A stretch of DNA of 8,447 bases. Source: Candidatus Gastranaerophilales bacterium (GTDB lineage: Bacteria > Cyanobacteriota > Vampirovibrionia > Gastranaerophilales > Gastranaerophilaceae). The DNA is taken from contig JAJQHF010000242.1 of the NCBI GenBank assembly GCA_021199975.1, positions 1-8,447 of the forward strand. Direction: 5' to 3'. Position 1 is the first letter of the stretch; every line of letters starts with the position of its first letter. Below, piece by piece: positions 1 through 6,676 of this stretch. Both the position numbers and the translations under genes were made by a program. The notes beneath the pieces were generated by a model. It ran no database searches. It saw only the letters and a list, made by a program, of their open reading frames with translations, and was not told the origin of the DNA.

Positions 1-5
1 TGACT

Positions 6-39
6 ATACAGGTGAAGATTCTCTTTTACCTGTATTTTT
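6..39 (+). terminator. Rho-independent terminator-like hairpin upstream of the Tyr-rich gene
   Basis: Eight perfect pairs (6-13 ATACAGGT with 28-35 ACCTGTAT) continue inward through one G-U, two A-U and one more G-U pair. The loop is about 6 nt, and a run of five T follows at 35-39. The G-U pairs work only in the plus-strand transcript, so it is oriented plus. It probably ends a gene lying left of the window, but it sits only 32 nt before the next start codon, so a leader attenuator is also possible. Confidence 0.6.
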
Positions 40-50
40 GCATGCAAAAA
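35..50. repeat. Perfect 16-bp palindrome TTTTTGCATGCAAAAA
   Basis: The palindrome is self-complementary over its whole length and is centred on GCATGC. It overlaps the T-run of the hairpin at 6-39 and ends 9 nt before the ribosome binding site of the next gene. It could be a protein-binding site or a chance by-product of the T-run and A-run flanking GCATGC. Its TTTGCAT/ATGCAAA core also appears, split apart, in front of the marR gene. Confidence 0.35.
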
Positions 51-71
51 ATTGGAACAGGAGAAAATAAA

Positions 72-761
72 ATGGATATATCAGGTGTTGATGTTGATAA
101 TTTAAGTGATAAAGAAATATTGGATTTATGCAGTGACATTGTTGACTGTAGTAATGATGAAATTTCTGTATTAAAGGGTATTGATGTTAATAATTTATCT
201 GATGATAAAACTCAAGAACTCTATGAAAATATTCTTTTCGGTGAAAATAAACGGGAGAAAATTGTTTATTTAACGGATAAACAGGTTTTAGACAGTAATT
301 ATAATACTGTTGACGCAGACTTTGACGAGATTGCATTATTGAACGGATACAATATTAACAACTTATCGGAAGAAGAAATTCTTGCACTTTATAATGGAAC
401 TATGGAGGTTGATAATAATTCATTAATAGCTGATATAGGTTACTTTTCTTATAATGTTTATTACTGCTATAACTTTACTGCTTATTTGTATACTACTACT
501 TTTACCTGTAAAACCGCCTATGGTATAAATGTTTATATGGTATCAGAGCATGTACAGTATGGTGTTTACTATTATAGCAGTACTTATAACAGCGGTTACA
601 AATATCAAATTACTTATGATATTGCACAAAATCCCGGAGTCTACGGGAGCTGTAATTTTCAATGTGACAGCTATATGTATGGTAAAATTTACTGTTATAC
701 AAACTTACATGGCGGCGGCAGTACAACACTTTATCGATATTTAGCGTACAGCTGCAAATAA
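72..761 (+). CDS. Uncharacterised protein: acidic NLSDEE-type repeats plus Tyr/Cys-rich C-terminal domain
   Basis: I do not recognise this family. The chosen ATG gives 229 aa and has AGGAG at 59-63, 8 nt upstream. An in-frame GTG at 12 would add 20 residues but lies inside a terminator-like hairpin and has no ribosome site. Residues 1-115 are acidic and carry three copies of a motif like G-[VIY]-[DN]-[VI]-[DN]-N-L-S-[DE] at 5-25, 36-56 and 92-112; the last two are preceded by DEI-x-x-L. Residues 122-229 hold 25 tyrosines and six cysteines (132, 146, 194, 198, 208, 228) and no tryptophan. The alternating aromatic pattern suggests a beta-rich fold. No signal peptide or membrane segment is visible from this start. 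A leader-plus-cargo arrangement (acidic N-terminus, compact disulfide-capable C-terminus) is possible but is inference. It lies just upstream of hydG, with no demonstrated functional link. Confidence 0.8.
   Translation: MDISGVDVDNLSDKEILDLCSDIVDCSNDEISVLKGIDVNNLSDDKTQELYENILFGENKREKIVYLTDKQVLDSNYNTVDADFDEIALLNGYNINNLSEEEILALYNGTMEVDNNSLIADIGYFSYNVYYCYNFTAYLYTTTFTCKTAYGINVYMVSEHVQYGVYYYSSTYNSGYKYQITYDIAQNPGVYGSCNFQCDSYMYGKIYCYTNLHGGGSTTLYRYLAYSCK
84..407 (+). repeat. Three diverged ~21-residue protein repeats (G-x-D-V-N-N-L-S-D-E-E type)
   Basis: The copies are encoded at about 84-146, 177-239 and 345-407. At protein level they share G, an alternating hydrophobic/acidic stretch, NLS followed by acidic residues, and a Leu-[Cys/Tyr] near the end. 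At DNA level they have drifted apart, so they are old repeats rather than recent tandem copies. The longer spacing before copy three suggests a lost or diverged intermediate unit. Confidence 0.6.
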
Positions 762-774
762 TTTTAAAATTTTA

Positions 775-804
775 TTACAGATAAAACATTTTTTGAGTTA
801 TACT
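775..804 (+). promoter_or_regulatory. Possible promoter for hydG
   Basis: TATACT at 799-804 is a good -10 match (5 of 6) lying 22 nt before the hydG start codon. The best upstream hexamer at normal spacing (TTACAG, 775-780, 18-nt gap) is a poor -35 match. The call therefore rests mainly on the -10 and on the position between two unrelated genes. Confidence 0.35.
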
Positions 805-826
805 AAATTTGAAAGAAGGCGGTAAA

Positions 827-2245
827 ATGTATAACCCAAAATCATCAAAATCGGAAGAATTTATTGATAATCAAGAAATTTTAAATTCAATTGAATATGC
901 AAAAGCAAATAGAAATAATATTTCTTTAATAAATGAGATTTTAGAAAAGGCAAGATTAAAAAAGGGGTTAAACCATAAAGAAGCTGCCGTGCTGTTGACT
1001 TGTGAAAATCAAGAAAAGAATGAGGAAATATTTAAACTTGCAAAACAAATAAAAGAAGATTTTTATGGCAATCGAATTGTTTTGTTTGCCCCTCTCTATC
1101 TTTCAAATTATTGTATAAACGGTTGTACATATTGCCCGTACCATGCAAAAAATAAACATATTCCTAGAAAAAAAATGACTCAAGAAGAAATAAAAAGAGA
1201 GGTTATTGCTCTTCAAGATATGGGGCATAAACGATTGGCAATAGAATCAGGTGAAGACCCTGTTAACAATCCGATTGAGTACATTCTTGAATCAATTAAT
1301 ACAATATATTCTATTAAACATAAAAACGGTGCAATAAGAAGAGTAAATGTAAATATAGCGGCAACAACCGTTGAGAATTACAAGAAACTGCATGACGCAG
1401 GCATTGGAACGTATATTTTATTTCAGGAAACATACAATAAAGAAAGCTATGAAAAACTTCATCCGACAGGTCCTAAACATAATTATGCATATCACACGGA
1501 AGCAATGGATAGAGCTATGCAAGGCGGAATTGATGATGTCGGTATGGGTGTTTTATTCGGGCTTGAAAATTATTTATATGAATTTACGGCAATTTTAATG
1601 CACGCTGAGCATTTGGAGGCTCTGTACGGTGTTGGCCCTCATACAATCAGTATTCCAAGAATAAGACCTGCTGATGATATTGACCCTAAAAATTTCTCAA
1701 ATGCACTTGATGATGAAACTTTTAAAAAGATTGTTGCTCTGATAAGAATTTCGGTTCCTTATACGGGCATGATTGTTTCGACAAGAGAAAGTAAATCTTG
1801 CAGAAAAGATTTATTAGAACTTGGTATTTCTCAGATATCAGGAGGTTCAAAAACAAGTGTAGGCGGTTATTATAAACCGGAAGCCGAAGATGAAGATTCA
1901 AGCCAGTTTGAGGTGAATGACAACAGAACATTGGATGAAGTCGTAAATTGGCTTATGGAACTTAATTATATTCCGAGTTTTTGCACAGCATGCTACGGCA
2001 GCCAACGCACAGGCGAAAGATTTATGTCTATCTGCAAAAACGAGCAGATACATAATTTTTGCAGTCCTAATGCAATAATGACACTTAAAGAATATTTGAT
2101 TGATTATGCTTCAGCTTCTACAAAACAATTGGGTGAAATCCTTATTAAAAAGGAAGTTGAAAAACTTCCAAATAATATAAGAAAAAAAACTGTTATTGAA
2201 AACTTACAAAAAATTCAACAGGGCGAACGTAATTTAAAATTTTAA
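827..2245 (+). CDS. hydG: [FeFe]-hydrogenase maturase HydG (radical-SAM tyrosine lyase)
   Basis: HydG cleaves tyrosine to p-cresol and dehydroglycine, and converts the latter to the CO and cyanide ligands delivered as an Fe-Cys synthon for the H-cluster. The protein has 472 aa, the usual HydG length. The radical-SAM cluster motif CX3CX2C is Cys96, Cys100 and Cys103. A SAM-contacting GED segment follows at 142-144, then the TIM-barrel core. The HydG-specific C-terminal cluster motif CX2CX22C is Cys386, Cys389 and Cys412; this separates HydG from the related tyrosine lyase ThiH, which lacks it. The ATG is preferred because AAGG at 816-819 lies 7 nt before it; an in-frame TTG at 809 falls upstream of that site. 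A possible promoter lies at 775-804. No hydE, hydF or hydrogenase gene is in the window, so partners must be encoded elsewhere. Confidence 0.95.
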   Translation: MYNPKSSKSEEFIDNQEILNSIEYAKANRNNISLINEILEKARLKKGLNHKEAAVLLTCENQEKNEEIFKLAKQIKEDFYGNRIVLFAPLYLSNYCINGCTYCPYHAKNKHIPRKKMTQEEIKREVIALQDMGHKRLAIESGEDPVNNPIEYILESINTIYSIKHKNGAIRRVNVNIAATTVENYKKLHDAGIGTYILFQETYNKESYEKLHPTGPKHNYAYHTEAMDRAMQGGIDDVGMGVLFGLENYLYEFTAILMHAEHLEALYGVGPHTISIPRIRPADDIDPKNFSNALDDETFKKIVALIRISVPYTGMIVSTRESKSCRKDLLELGISQISGGSKTSVGGYYKPEAEDEDSSQFEVNDNRTLDEVVNWLMELNYIPSFCTACYGSQRTGERFMSICKNEQIHNFCSPNAIMTLKEYLIDYASASTKQLGEILIKKEVEKLPNNIRKKTVIENLQKIQQGERNLKF

Positions 2246-2253
2246 ATAATAAA

Positions 2254-2282
2254 TTGATTTTACTCTGATTTATTAATAAAAT
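2254..2282 (+). promoter_or_regulatory. Possible promoter for the ACT/UPF0210/TPR cluster
   Basis: TTGATT (2254-2259, 4 of 6 to the -35 consensus) is separated by 17 nt from TAAAAT (2277-2282, 5 of 6 to the -10 consensus). It would give a leader of about 20 nt before the ATG at 2310. An alternative is the perfect TATAAT at 2288-2293 with CTGATT at 2265-2270 (17-nt gap), but that would start transcription almost at the ribosome binding site. In such AT-rich DNA either match could be chance. Confidence 0.4.
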
Positions 2283-2309
2283 GAAAATATAATTTTGATT
2301 GGAGTAAAA

Positions 2310-2588
2310 ATGAGTGAAAATAAAATAATTGTAACAATATCAGGTAAAGACGGCATAGGTATTGTTGCCGAAATAGCATCGGTTCTTGCAAAATATGAAG
2401 TTAATATAGAAGATATAAGACAAACAATTATGCAGGGTTGTTTTATGATGTTTCTTCTTGCGGATATAAGTAAATCAAAATACTCTTTTAAAGAAATAAA
2501 AGATGCAATAACTGAATCCGGAAAAAATTTAGGAATGGAAATTTGGATTCAGAAAAAAGAAATTTTTGATAAAATGCACACGATTTAA
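2310..2588 (+). CDS. ACT domain-containing protein, UPF0237 family
   Basis: This is a 92-aa protein consisting of essentially one ACT domain. The opening strand KIIVTISGKDGIGIVAEIA (residues 5-23) is followed by helix 1, the strand VNIEDIRQTIMQGCFMMFLLAD (31-52) and a second helix. The DGIG turn is where GcvR-like and amino-acid-binding ACT domains bind small ligands. UPF0237 proteins are typically about 90 aa and are often encoded directly before a UPF0210 protein, as here. ACT domains usually sense amino acids; the ligand is unknown. The start used is the ATG with GGAG at 2301-2304, 5 nt away; an in-frame TTG at 2295 would place that site inside the gene. The downstream gene's ribosome site (AAGGA, 2587-2591) overlaps this gene's stop codon, which suggests co-transcription and coupled translation. 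Confidence 0.9.
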   Translation: MSENKIIVTISGKDGIGIVAEIASVLAKYEVNIEDIRQTIMQGCFMMFLLADISKSKYSFKEIKDAITESGKNLGMEIWIQKKEIFDKMHTI

Positions 2589-2598
2589 GGATGATTAA

Positions 2599-3966
2599 AT
2601 GTCTTTTTTTAATGAAAAATCAATACTTGAAACAATAAATATGATAAAGGTTCATAATCTGGACATCAGAACAGTCACACTTGCATTAAGTTTGCGTGAT
2701 TGCTGCAGTGATAACGCAAAAGATGTCGGAGAAAAAATATATAATAAAATAATTAAATATGCGAAACATCTGTATAAATATGCCTCTGAAATAGAGGAAG
2801 AATACTCAATCCCTATTATAAATAAGAGAATAGCAGTGACTCCTGTTTCTCTTGTAGGAGAGTCATGCAAAGAATTTGATTATGTATATCTTGCCAAGGT
2901 GCTTGATTCAGCGGCAAAAGAAGTAAATGTAAATTTTATAGGCGGGTTCTCGGCATTAGTGGAAAAAGGCTGTACAAAAGGTGATACAGCTCTGATAGAG
3001 AGTATTCCCGAAGCATTGAAGGAAACACAAAGAGTATGTTCCTCCGTAAATCTTGCATCAACTAAAGCCGGTATTAATATGGATGCCGTTAAAAAAATGG
3101 GGAAAATAATAAAACAAACCGCAGAATTTACGAAAGATAAAGACGGAATTGGGGCTGCTAAACTGGTTTGTTTTTGTAATGCTCCGGGGGATAACCCATT
3201 TATGGCAGGTGCTTTTCATGGGTACGGAGAACCGGAATGCGCATTAAATGTCGGGGTATCAGGTCCGGGGGTAGTGCGTGCCGCTGTAGAAAATATGCCT
3301 AAAGATGCGGATTTTGGCGAACTTGCAAATAAAATCAAACAAATTGCCTTCAAAATAACTTCAACAGGTGAACTTGTCGGAAGGAGAATGGCAGAAAAAA
3401 TGGGTATTCCGTTCGGAATAATTGACCTTTCTTTAGCCCCTACTCCTGCTTTAGGCGACAGTGTTGCAGGTATTTTTCAAGCAATGGGGCTTGAACATGC
3501 AGGCGCTCACGGTACTACGGCGGCTCTTGCAATGCTTAATGATGCCGTTAAAAAAGGCGGTATTATGGCAAGTTCTTATGTAGGAGGTCTTTCGGGTGCT
3601 TTTATTCCTGTATCGGAAGATGCGGGCATGATTGAAGCTGCAAAAAAAGGTGTGCTTTCTTTTGATAAACTTGAAGCAATGACTTGCGTATGTTCAGTCG
3701 GGCTTGATATGATTGCAATACCCGGAAATACACCCGATACTACTATTTCAGGAATAATAGCCGATGAAATGGCTATAGGTATGATAAATAAAAAGACTAC
3801 AGCCGTCAGGGTTATCCCTGTTCCGGGGAAAGATGTTGGGGATTATGCGGTTTACGGCGGTTTATTGGGCGAAGCACCTATTATGAAGGTTAATAGTCTT
3901 TCTTCTGCCGCATTTGTAAATAGGGGCGGCAGAATTCCCGCACCCGTTCACAGTCTTAACAATTAA
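2599..3966 (+). CDS. UPF0210/DUF711 family protein (PFL-like fold), function unknown
   Basis: The protein has 455 aa, close to the normal length of the family (about 445-455). Family signatures run along it: [16 protein letters not shown] (115-130), an [18 protein letters not shown] block (145-164), GVSGPGVV (219-226), the [14 protein letters not shown] segment (276-290), a [17 protein letters not shown] block (305-321), [17 protein letters not shown] (329-345), [18 protein letters not shown] (359-376) and GGRIPAP (443-449). The family is annotated as related to the pyruvate formate-lyase fold, but I see no basis for assigning glycyl-radical chemistry: the gene has no activase partner and no enzymatic reaction is established for the family. 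The start has AAGGA 7 nt upstream, overlapping the stop of the ACT gene. The paired ACT protein suggests small-molecule regulation. Identification is very sure; function is open. Confidence 0.93.
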   Translation: MSFFNEKSILETINMIKVHNLDIRTVTLALSLRDCCSDNAKDVGEKIYNKIIKYAKHLYKYASEIEEEYSIPIINKRIAVTPVSLVGESCKEFDYVYLAKVLDSAAKEVNVNFIGGFSALVEKGCTKGDTALIESIPEALKETQRVCSSVNLASTKAGINMDAVKKMGKIIKQTAEFTKDKDGIGAAKLVCFCNAPGDNPFMAGAFHGYGEPECALNVGVSGPGVVRAAVENMPKDADFGELANKIKQIAFKITSTGELVGRRMAEKMGIPFGIIDLSLAPTPALGDSVAGIFQAMGLEHAGAHGTTAALAMLNDAVKKGGIMASSYVGGLSGAFIPVSEDAGMIEAAKKGVLSFDKLEAMTCVCSVGLDMIAIPGNTPDTTISGIIADEMAIGMINKKTTAVRVIPVPGKDVGDYAVYGGLLGEAPIMKVNSLSSAAFVNRGGRIPAPVHSLNN

Positions 3967-3976
3967 GGAGTTTTTA

Positions 3977-4636
3977 TTGTTTTATTTCGGTTTTGCAAAA
4001 ATAAGAAAGTTTTTTATATTTAATATCATGTACAATAAAGGTATATATAAAGAAAATTTGGGAGAATATCCGAAATCTTTAAGCGCATTATTTCTTGCAC
4101 TTTCTTTAAGACCCGGGTCTTTAAAAACATTAAAAGCTGTAATACGAGTAAACAGAAAAAATAAAACCTTTTTAAATGCAATTGATTATTGTAATAAAGC
4201 AATTGTAAAACATCCTTATAAAGCTGAATTGTATGCTCAAAAAGCAGATATTTTAAGACATATCAGGGAATTTGACAGCGCATTACAAGCATATAATAAA
4301 GCAATATCAATTGATGACTTAAACACACACTATATTGAAAACAGGGCAAAAATAAAATATTTCATAAAAGATGTTCAAGGCGCAATTAATGATTATAATG
4401 CCATAATTTCAAAAAATAATAAAAACGGATATTTTTATGCGCAAAGAGCATTTTATAATTTTGAAAAGAAAAATTATGAAAGTGCAAAAGATGATTATAC
4501 GATGGCTATAAATCTGCTTCCTGATAATGCTCATCTTTATTTTATGCGGGGAGCAGCAGAAAAACTTTTAAATCAAAATGAACTCTCTGAACAAGATTTT
4601 ATAAAAGCCGGAAATATAGGAGTTAAAAATGATTAA
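3977..4636 (+). CDS. Tetratricopeptide repeat (TPR) protein, TTG start
   Basis: This 219-aa protein is built almost wholly of about five TPR-like helical hairpins, roughly residues 31-64, 65-82 (short), 83-116, 117-150, 151-184 and 185-213. The clearest TPR signatures are AELYAQKADILRHIREFDSA (83-102), with the following A-Y-x-K-A-I-x-I-D, and GYFYAQRAFYNFEKKNYESA (151-170). TPRs mediate protein-protein contacts; the partner is unknown. No signal peptide is evident; residues 3-17 are aromatic and basic (FAKIRKFFIF) and might touch a membrane weakly. The TTG start is supported by AAGGAG at 3965-3970, 6 nt upstream, whereas the in-frame ATG at 4028 has no ribosome site. The 10-bp gap after the UPF0210 gene implies one operon. 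The final stop codon abuts a terminator. Confidence 0.85.
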   Translation: MFYFGFAKIRKFFIFNIMYNKGIYKENLGEYPKSLSALFLALSLRPGSLKTLKAVIRVNRKNKTFLNAIDYCNKAIVKHPYKAELYAQKADILRHIREFDSALQAYNKAISIDDLNTHYIENRAKIKYFIKDVQGAINDYNAIISKNNKNGYFYAQRAFYNFEKKNYESAKDDYTMAINLLPDNAHLYFMRGAAEKLLNQNELSEQDFIKAGNIGVKND

Positions 4637-4666
4637 AAGAGGCGGGGTTTCCCGCCTCTTTCTCTT
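4636..4666. terminator. Strong bidirectional terminator between convergent genes
   Basis: An 11-bp perfect stem (4636-4646 with 4651-4661) has a GC-rich core GGCGGG/CCCGCC and a GTTT loop. On the plus strand TTTCTCTT follows and ends the ACT-UPF0210-TPR unit. On the minus strand the complement gives TTTT after the stem and ends the glucanotransferase gene, whose stop is 14 nt away. One hairpin therefore serves both convergent transcripts. Confidence 0.88.
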
Positions 4667-4675
4667 AATAAGAAT

Positions 4676-6532
4676 TTATGCTTCCAGGATTATTTTATCA
4701 GCTTCTTTAGTTGTCATCGGACCTTTTTGTCTTAGTATATTTGCAAAATAATCCAATTTGTCTGTCAAAACAGAACTTCTTCCGTTTTGCTTTGCTTTAA
4801 TTGCTTTACTATACGCATCAGCAGCATTTAAGCCTTTCCCGTTTGAAAGATTTTCAAAATATTCGTGTTCATAATCTTGAGATGTTCTGTATGACCAATT
4901 TCCTTCCGTTGTATTAGGAACATTAATTCTTCTTTTGGAACCTATCATGTCAGGTAATGTAGCAAATTGATTTTTTGTTGTAAATAATTCGGCAAATACA
5001 GCTTCCGATAATTTTGGTTGTGATTGTTCAAGTTCTTTCTTATCGAGGTGTAAATCTTCAGAAAGATATCCCGCCCGTTCTTTTCCGTTTTCAACCTGCT
5101 CCAAAAGGCTGTAATCGTCATGAGTTCCGGGTCCTATGGTATAATCGCCGGGTTTCATATTTTGATATTTATTATCTCCGTTGGCTTCATAATATTTAAC
5201 TCTTCCCCAATTGCCGCCGCCATATCGTGTAATATGAATTAAGGTTGTTCCTAGATTTTTTACTGCATCAAGAGAATCATAAGAATTTCCGCCTAATAAT
5301 TCCAAAAATACTTTATCATTAGAAACACCGTTATTATTTGCAGCTTTTAGAATAATATCATTTATTATATGTTTTCCGTTGTCTTCTACTTTAGGCTGAT
5401 GATCAAGTTTTCTTCCAAGCTTATTTCCGTTATTATCGAATACCGGATTTCCGTTATTATGCCACGGTTCACAAATTAAAGGGTTTATTAACTGCCAGGC
5501 GGCATCAATTCTTCCTCCGTCATAACGCTTAAAAAATAAATCAAATTTATTATATAAAAGTTCTCCGGCTTCACCTTTTATTTCATCATAATTAATTGCG
5601 GGCGACCAGCAGGAATACTTTCCGTCACCTATATCACAGCCATACTCATAATTAGGATAAAATGCGGATTTATGCGCCCAATAATCTTTTTGAGAAAATC
5701 CTATCTGTCCGTCACCATATATATCTATTCCTTTTTTATTAAAATTGGCTTTTGCTTCTTTTTGTTGTTTATCTGCAATAAATTGAACAAATTCTTCAAA
5801 TTCTACTATATTATTCCCGTCTTTATCAGTTACTTTTTTTAATTCGGCAATTCTTTCTTTATCACCTTCTTTTGAAGCATAGATATTTTTATCTCGTTCA
5901 TTCCAATTTCTCATATCGTCAGAGCCGTTTACTGTGGCAGCAGCTTCATACAGAGCATCTTTTTCTACCCAATAGCTGTTTTCCTGTTTGAATTTTTCAA
6001 ATTCTTTCTTCATTTTGGAAGATGACGGCAGCTCAGTAAAATTTTTGTATGCTTTTTTTAGCATGGCTTTTTGCCCGTCTTCTGAAAACACATTATCATA
6101 ATTTACATTTTCATGATTTGTGACTCTGTTCATATAGGGAGATTGCATATCTTCCTCTGTTAATAGTTTACCGTAACTTTTATCTTTAAGTTTTGTAAGG
6201 TCAATAATGTGCATGCCTAAAGAAAAACTTGTTCCCGAATATGGTGATTTAACGAAATCTGAAATTTCACCCTGCGGCTGCAATTGGATTGAATTTATTC
6301 CGCACATTGTTTTTAATAATTCGGACATTTCTTGTGCGTCATTAGAAAAACTTGTTCCGATACCGGTATCATGTTCTAAAGTCGGAACACTGAAATCAAA
6401 AATTGTAGCGGTTGTTTTATCGGTGCCTAATTCTTGTCGTGCTTCCTGCTGCACTTTTTCATACTCTTTTTTCTCTTTTGTTGTAAAAGCTCTTCCAAAC
6501 ACAGCCGTATTATTTATAGCTGAAATTTTCAT
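4676..6532 (-). CDS. Divergent GH77 4-alpha-glucanotransferase (MalQ-like)
   Basis: GH77 enzymes move alpha-1,4-glucan segments between maltodextrins or glycogen-derived chains in the cytoplasm. In this 618-aa protein the family landmarks appear in order: TGIGTS (56-61), LQPQG..SPYSGTSFSLG (84-106), ENSYWVEKDALY (184-195), FEEFVQFIADKQ (245-256), GIDIYGD (268-274), GRIDA with nucleophile candidate Asp343, FLELLGG with acid/base candidate Glu411, GTHDD with transition-state Asp472, and the C-terminal block INVPNTTEGNWSYR (536-549). Order and spacing fit, but several loops differ from typical MalQ: the usual RIDH is RIDA, EDLG is ELLG, and the GAPPD/WGxPxY loop is rewritten. Residues 1-14 (MKISAINNTAVFGR) form an N-terminal tag outside the catalytic domain. 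The second ATG is preferred: AGGAG at 6540-6544 is 7 nt from it but only 1 nt from the ATG at 6538. Activity is likely, but exact donor and acceptor are uncertain. Confidence 0.85.
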   Translation of the reverse strand: MKISAINNTAVFGRAFTTKEKKEYEKVQQEARQELGTDKTTATIFDFSVPTLEHDTGIGTSFSNDAQEMSELLKTMCGINSIQLQPQGEISDFVKSPYSGTSFSLGMHIIDLTKLKDKSYGKLLTEEDMQSPYMNRVTNHENVNYDNVFSEDGQKAMLKKAYKNFTELPSSSKMKKEFEKFKQENSYWVEKDALYEAAATVNGSDDMRNWNERDKNIYASKEGDKERIAELKKVTDKDGNNIVEFEEFVQFIADKQQKEAKANFNKKGIDIYGDGQIGFSQKDYWAHKSAFYPNYEYGCDIGDGKYSCWSPAINYDEIKGEAGELLYNKFDLFFKRYDGGRIDAAWQLINPLICEPWHNNGNPVFDNNGNKLGRKLDHQPKVEDNGKHIINDIILKAANNNGVSNDKVFLELLGGNSYDSLDAVKNLGTTLIHITRYGGGNWGRVKYYEANGDNKYQNMKPGDYTIGPGTHDDYSLLEQVENGKERAGYLSEDLHLDKKELEQSQPKLSEAVFAELFTTKNQFATLPDMIGSKRRINVPNTTEGNWSYRTSQDYEHEYFENLSNGKGLNAADAYSKAIKAKQNGRSSVLTDKLDYFANILRQKGPMTTKEADKIILEA

Positions 6533-6647
6533 ACACATACTCCTATAATATAAAGACCTGTATATATAATAACCGTAAAAAAAATTTTTGCTGTTTCTTT
6601 ACAAAATTTTATTAAGTATATTTTTTATTAATTTTTTATTTACGAAG

Positions 6648-6676
6648 TTGAAAATTTGCATTATTATTAATAATAG
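6648..6676 (+). promoter_or_regulatory. Possible marR promoter overlapping the operator
   Basis: TTGAAA (6648-6653, 5 of 6 to the -35 consensus) is followed after 17 nt by TAATAG (6671-6676), a weak -10. The left palindrome arm sits between the two boxes and the right arm falls near the expected transcript start. That arrangement would let a bound repressor block the polymerase. The call is tentative because the whole region is AT-rich. Confidence 0.35.

Noticed and set aside
12..71. GTG start at 12 giving an N-terminus with hydrophobic residues (possible signal peptide)
   Set aside because: The GTG lies within the terminator-like stem and has no ribosome site, and the hydrophobic run is only about 9 residues. 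The ATG at 72 has a well-spaced AGGAG.
529..744. Open frame inside the Tyr-rich gene in another frame
   Set aside because: It is fully contained in the real gene, has no ribosome site, and encodes a protein with no recognisable features.
672..761. Beta-gamma crystallin-like Greek key motif at the C-terminus of the Tyr-rich protein (Y...GGGS..L)
   Set aside because: The spacing between the aromatic and Gly is off by one and the second conserved aromatic is missing, so the resemblance is not good enough to call.
1722..1931. Minus-strand and alternate-frame open frames inside hydG and the UPF0210 gene (also 1371-1598 and 2652-2870)
   Set aside because: All lie wholly within strongly supported conserved genes and show no initiation signals or family features.
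72..2245. RiPP cluster: Tyr-rich precursor modified by the adjacent radical-SAM enzyme
   Set aside because: The radical-SAM protein carries both HydG-specific cluster motifs (CX3CX2C and CX2CX22C) and has full HydG length. It has no peptide-recognition domain and no SPASM domain, and no transporter or peptidase is nearby.
2599..3966. Calling the UPF0210 protein a pyruvate formate-lyase
   Set aside because: The family is only related in fold or name. No glycyl-radical motif or activating enzyme is present, and no such activity is established for it.
6207..6548. Plus-strand open frames opposite the GH77 gene (also 5014-5199)
   Set aside because: These are antisense shadows of a gene whose conserved motifs run through the same region.
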